Shown piece by piece: positions 60,792 to 64,000 of a stretch of 64,000 nt of DNA. How positions within the stretch are numbered: the first letter of the stretch is position 1; every line of letters begins with the position of its first letter. The notes beneath the pieces were generated by a model that ran no database searches, was not told where the DNA came from, and saw nothing but the letters and a program-made list of their open reading frames with translations. This DNA comes from an uncultured Bacteroidales bacterium (lineage in GTDB: Bacteria; Bacteroidota; Bacteroidia; Bacteroidales; FEN-979). The position numbers were made by a program, and so were the translations under genes. The stretch lies in the NCBI GenBank assembly GCA_903845055.1, contig CAIMWF010000056.1:1-64000 (forward strand). Reading direction: 5' to 3'.

Positions 60792-63782
60792 CTACTGTAC
60801 AATGACTTTCTCGCTAAATACCCTGTCATTGTGCGACAACCTTACAAAGTAAACACCTTTTGTGTAGGCCGACATGTTGAGTTTCTTTGTAAAGGAAGCG
60901 GGAAGACCCGAAAGCATCTCAGCATAAACCACCTTGCCTGCAATGTCGGTGATGGAGAGGTTAAGCTGGTGTTCCGTACCATTGATGATGACAGTCAGTT
61001 CGGAGCTGACGGGATTCGGGTAGATCTGAACGGCCGATTCAAGCGCACTGGTGTTGATCCCTGCGCAATTGTTCACCTTTAGTGTTTTTACCGATTCGGT
61101 ACCACTGCCACAGTCGTTGCTGCCTTTCACGCTGATGTTCCCCGACTGGGCGGTGAGGCTGAATGAGAGCGTCACCTGGTTGGTTCCCTGTCCGGCAGTG
61201 ATGGTGGCTCCTGCGGGCAGGGTCCACACGTACTGTGTTGCACCGTTGATTGCGGGAACGCTGTAAACATGATTTGCCGTTCCCTGGCATACGGTGTCCT
61301 TGCCGGTAATGGTTCCGGCTGCTGCGGGAACGACATTCAGGCTTACGGTCTTGGTTACAATCGGAGTTCCGCCGCAATTGTTGGACGCCATGACGGAAAT
61401 ATTTCCTGCTGCCTGTCCCCAGGTTACATGAAGGGTATCGGAACCCTGGCCGCTGACGATCGTCACGCCGTTGGGAACCGTCCATGTATAGGTAACCGCG
61501 AAATCACCCAGGGCGGTGTAGAATTTCGCGCCTGCGCCCGCGCAAACCGCATCGGGTCCATGGATCGGTACCACCGTGGTCGGGGCTGAATTTACAGTCA
61601 CCGCAAGTACCGAAGGAACACTCGGACCGCAGTCGTTGCCTGCAATGACCGAAACATTCCCCGAGGTGGATCCCCAGACGACTGTGATGCTGGTCGTGTT
61701 CTGTCCGAAGGTAACCTGCGCGCCGCTGGGCACCGTCCATGAATAGGTGGTGGCCACAGGGACGTCGACAATGGTATAAGTGGAGGTTGCGCCGACACAG
61801 ACATTTTGCGGACCGGTGATCGGGCCGGGAGCGGCGGGTCCGGCCTTCACTGTAACGGTTACACTATCGCTGGTAACGTGTGCTGCGTTGTCGGTAACGG
61901 TCACATGGTAGGTAGTGGTGGCGGTGGGTGTTGCAACGGGGTTGGCAATGGCGCCATTGCTCAGTGTGCCCGAAGGAGTCCATGCATAGGTATAGGGCGT
62001 TGTGCCGCCGATTACCGAAGCATTCAGTTGTGTTGTCTGCCCCAGGCAGATGTTCGCGGGGGTTGCCGTGGCCGTTGTCAGGAAGACATTGCCCGGCATG
62101 ACCAGGAGGGTGGCGGTACGTTTGTGGGCGGGGGTTCCGTTAGGACCACTGGCAATAAAGGTGGCCATGTAGGTCCCTGAGGGAACGCTGCCGTTGAGTA
62201 CAAACTTAACCGGTACCGAACCGGGCAGGGTGGTAAGGTTGTTGCCCGAAGGGTATTGAACCGTGATGGTTCCGGCGGTGGGAGTCGGGTTGATGCTGGC
62301 AGTTACCATGACCGTATCGGTATAAAGCTTAACCTCGGGGATGTTGACCTGGAATGTTGTGTTGTCAAGGGGTGTAAAAAGGGTGTCGGCTGCATGGTCG
62401 AGGGCCACGGCAAAATCAGGGAAATAGGCCGTCATGCTTTCGAAGGTTCCCTGCCTGAAATCGGTCCAGCCGATCATGGAGACCTTTTTATTGGAAACCA
62501 CACCATTGTAATCGCCCTGGTATCTGGGAGTTCCGCCTCCGCCGCAGGTGGGGCAGTCTATCTTCATCTTGGCGTTGGAGATCCGCTGGTTGACTGCGAA
62601 GGTCTGCCCGCCGTCGGTTGAATAGCTGGCATAGATATAAGCGCTGTCGCTGGTAGGCGTATCGCGTGTATCCATCCACATGACATAGAGTTTGCCGGTT
62701 TGCTTGTCGCACCAGATGGCAGGATGCCATTGGTGGTTGTTGGTGGTGTTGGGATCGTCGTTTACCTTAACCGCTGCACTCCAGGTAGCCCCGTCGTCGG
62801 TTGATGAACGGCAGAAAATATCGGGTTTGCCTGATGAAGAGGGAGGATCGTTTGATGCATAAACAAGGTATAACCTCCCACGGTTGGAACCGTAGCTGTT
62901 ATCGGCTGCGATCATCGGGTAGGGGCGTGTACGCATGCCTTGGACAGAATTCCTGCCTCCAACCTGGCTGCCGACGGTATTGCAGAACTGCTGGGCCGAT
63001 TTCTGGGTAAAGGTGGCACCGCCGTCGTTCGATACATAAAAAGTATAGGTTGAATTGAAAGAACTACCGCTGTTGGTCACTACGTGAACGGCTCCGCCCT
63101 GCACATTGCCGGCCGGGCCAACGGCTACCATCATCCCCGGGATCTGCTGGGTGGTCGGCGCCCAGGTAGAGGTAAATGTAACGCCGTGGTCGGTACTGCG
63201 GGCAAAGTTCCCCGGGGGGCCCCCGTTGGTCATGGTTGTGTAGACATAGTTGGCATAGGGACCGGAGGTCTGGTCGGCGGCGATCCAGTTCTTGTCGTTC
63301 CCCGCAATGGCAGTGACCGAAGGACCCCAGGTAACACCATTGTTGGTGGAGGCCATCACCTTGCACCCGGCGATGGTGGCTCCGTACATGTTTTCATAAA
63401 ACAGGTTGCCCAGGCTGTCGTAGGTAACCACGGGGTCACCCTGCATGGATGCACCGAAATTGGCAGTATGGATGAACCAGTCATAACCGTTTTCGGTATC
63501 ATGCGGTGCATTGGTGTTGTATGCCGTGAAAAACCAGGTCGGCTGTTTGGGGTTTTCAGCCATGTTGCTTTCCCCGAAATCGGTACCCAGGAGGTAATTG
63601 TCCCAGTTCCCGATGGTGACGACAGCGGTGGTGGCACCCGGAGCCTTCGGATGTTGGGAGATGCGTTCGCGGAGAAACCCGGGAACCTGGTCGAGGTTGG
63701 GATTATCTCCCAGGTTTTGGGAAAAAAGCTGGTTTGAAACCATCAGCAGGAAAAACAAACCGGCAAGTGTAAACATTTTCAT
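60792..63782 (-). CDS. T9SS-exported Asp-box propeller protein with tandem PKD-like domains
   Basis: 996 residues. Signal peptide MKMFTLAGLFFLLMVSNQLFSQ. Residues ~60-480 are a sialidase/VPS10-like propeller with repeated Asp-boxes (STNNGVTW, STDHGVTF, SNDGGATF, STDDGATW, STDGGQTF). Then a PKD/Ig-like domain (~560-650) and three consecutive ~85-residue PKD-like repeats (~650-905), each with a GPxxVC/KDTVC start, YxWTVP strand and NxCG turn. The last ~75 residues (IYPNPVSSELTVIINGTE...) are a T9SS type A sorting domain. Likely a large surface or released protein that binds glycan or polymer; catalytic residues for sialidase are not evident. Confidence 0.87.
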   Translation of the reverse strand: MKMFTLAGLFFLLMVSNQLFSQNLGDNPNLDQVPGFLRERISQHPKAPGATTAVVTIGNWDNYLLGTDFGESNMAENPKQPTWFFTAYNTNAPHDTENGYDWFIHTANFGASMQGDPVVTYDSLGNLFYENMYGATIAGCKVMASTNNGVTWGPSVTAIAGNDKNWIAADQTSGPYANYVYTTMTNGGPPGNFARSTDHGVTFTSTWAPTTQQIPGMMVAVGPAGNVQGGAVHVVTNSGSSFNSTYTFYVSNDGGATFTQKSAQQFCNTVGSQVGGRNSVQGMRTRPYPMIAADNSYGSNRGRLYLVYASNDPPSSSGKPDIFCRSSTDDGATWSAAVKVNDDPNTTNNHQWHPAIWCDKQTGKLYVMWMDTRDTPTSDSAYIYASYSTDGGQTFAVNQRISNAKMKIDCPTCGGGGTPRYQGDYNGVVSNKKVSMIGWTDFRQGTFESMTAYFPDFAVALDHAADTLFTPLDNTTFQVNIPEVKLYTDTVMVTASINPTPTAGTITVQYPSGNNLTTLPGSVPVKFVLNGSVPSGTYMATFIASGPNGTPAHKRTATLLVMPGNVFLTTATATPANICLGQTTQLNASVIGGTTPYTYAWTPSGTLSNGAIANPVATPTATTTYHVTVTDNAAHVTSDSVTVTVKAGPAAPGPITGPQNVCVGATSTYTIVDVPVATTYSWTVPSGAQVTFGQNTTSITVVWGSTSGNVSVIAGNDCGPSVPSVLAVTVNSAPTTVVPIHGPDAVCAGAGAKFYTALGDFAVTYTWTVPNGVTIVSGQGSDTLHVTWGQAAGNISVMASNNCGGTPIVTKTVSLNVVPAAAGTITGKDTVCQGTANHVYSVPAINGATQYVWTLPAGATITAGQGTNQVTLSFSLTAQSGNISVKGSNDCGSGTESVKTLKVNNCAGINTSALESAVQIYPNPVSSELTVIINGTEHQLNLSITDIAGKVVYAEMLSGLPASFTKKLNMSAYTKGVYFVRLSHNDRVFSEKVIVQ

Positions 63783-63823
63783 AACGTATGATTTTTGGTG
63801 TGGTTAATGTATCGTGTAACCTA

Positions 63824-63855
63824 CAAACGTACAAAAAAATGTTATGTTCTGCAAA
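63824..63855 (-). promoter_or_regulatory. Promoter of the large T9SS protein gene
   Basis: Minus strand: TTTG (63855-63852), 20 bases, TACGTTTG (63831-63824), a full consensus match; start site ~35 bases before the ATG. Confidence 0.68.
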
Positions 63856-63885
63856 TAAAAAATGACCATACGCGTCAAATGGAAT

Positions 63886-63893
63886 TATCTTTG
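63886..63893 (+). promoter_or_regulatory. -7 element for the terminal sigma-factor-like gene
   Basis: TATCTTTG fits TAnnTTTG, 45 bases before the ATG at 63938; no clear -33. Confidence 0.4.
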
Positions 63894-63937
63894 TTACGGG
63901 CTGTAACTTTGGTTCATTCAAACCGTCTAAATCTCCA

Positions 63938-64000
63938 ATGAAATACCTTGACGACAATTATTACATTGATCGTGTGCTGAACGGAGATGTTCCGGCATAT
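63938..64000 (+). CDS. Probable ECF sigma factor, N-terminal fragment (cut by window end)
   Basis: Only 21 codons are present, MKYLDDNYYIDRVLNGDVPA and one Tyr, continuing past the window. This start, with the YYIDRVLNGD segment, is typical of sigma-70 region 2 in Bacteroidota ECF sigma factors (D..I..VL.GD..AY). Too short to confirm. Confidence 0.55.
   Translation, partial: MKYLDDNYYIDRVLNGDVPAY

Noticed and set aside
61000-61900. Apparent repeats considered as a CRISPR or tandem DNA array
   Set aside because: The similarity is at protein level (three PKD-like domains of ~85 residues); DNA copies have diverged and there are no spacers of constant size.
63084-63737. 217-codon frame opposite the large T9SS gene
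   Set aside because: Antisense shadow with Gly/Val/Arg-rich composition.
1-64000. Mobile elements, integrases, restriction-modification or defence genes
   Set aside because: None recognised; gene content is housekeeping, respiration, secretion and transport.

Overview
The window looks like chromosomal DNA of a Bacteroidota bacterium, most likely an uncultured Bacteroidales-like lineage. The evidence is the gliding/type IX secretion lipoprotein GldH, several proteins with type IX secretion (T9SS) C-terminal sorting domains, a DUF4175 protein, an S46 dipeptidyl-peptidase, GlnRS, a sodium-pumping methylmalonyl-CoA decarboxylase operon, the purH-mreBCD order, absence of obvious Shine-Dalgarno sites, and many promoters of the Bacteroidota type (TTG, 18-22 bases, TAnnTTTG). 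I see no phage, transposase, CRISPR array or rRNA operon. Three tRNA genes are present (Gln-CUG, Cys-GCA, Ala-GGC). Gene density is high and no gene-free gap exceeds 300 bases.

Layout. 1-5.6 kb: end of an S46 peptidase, a membrane protein, a carboxypeptidase-regulatory-domain protein and a LytS/LytTR two-component pair. 5.7-14.2 kb: RNase R, a fused oligopeptide ABC ATPase, ComF, a large secreted lamin-tail-domain protein and aspartate-semialdehyde dehydrogenase. 14.2-20.5 kb: a Crp/Fnr regulator followed by six genes for cytochromes, an outer-membrane barrel and a cytochrome b. This reads as a complete electron-transfer path from the quinone pool to the cell surface and is the most interesting region. 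A stand-alone riboflavin kinase follows it. 21.2-28.3 kb (minus strand): mnmG, a methyltransferase, a very large NtrY-like sensor kinase and gldH. Two perfect 16-base parS sites flank mnmG, suggesting proximity to the replication origin. 28.5-32.8 kb: DUF4175 protein, a small HATPase protein and YbeY.

33-46 kb: gltX, a TMTC-like TPR membrane protein, a T9SS cargo, tRNA-Gln beside glnS, folB, tRNA-Cys, mreBCD, purH, an ABC permease and a ferritin-like protein. 46.4-53.1 kb (minus): an operon for methylmalonyl-CoA epimerase and the Na+-translocating methylmalonyl-CoA decarboxylase (propionate branch of succinate fermentation), continuing into udk and a YyaL/DUF255 protein. 53.3-59.1 kb: a TetR-controlled TolC/HlyD/ABC-2 export operon without an ATPase gene. 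59-64 kb: CYTH protein, tRNA-Ala, ThpR, a small membrane protein, a 996-residue secreted Asp-box/PKD-like T9SS protein and the start of a probable ECF sigma factor.

All functional calls come from reading the sequence and from remembered family motifs; no database search was run.
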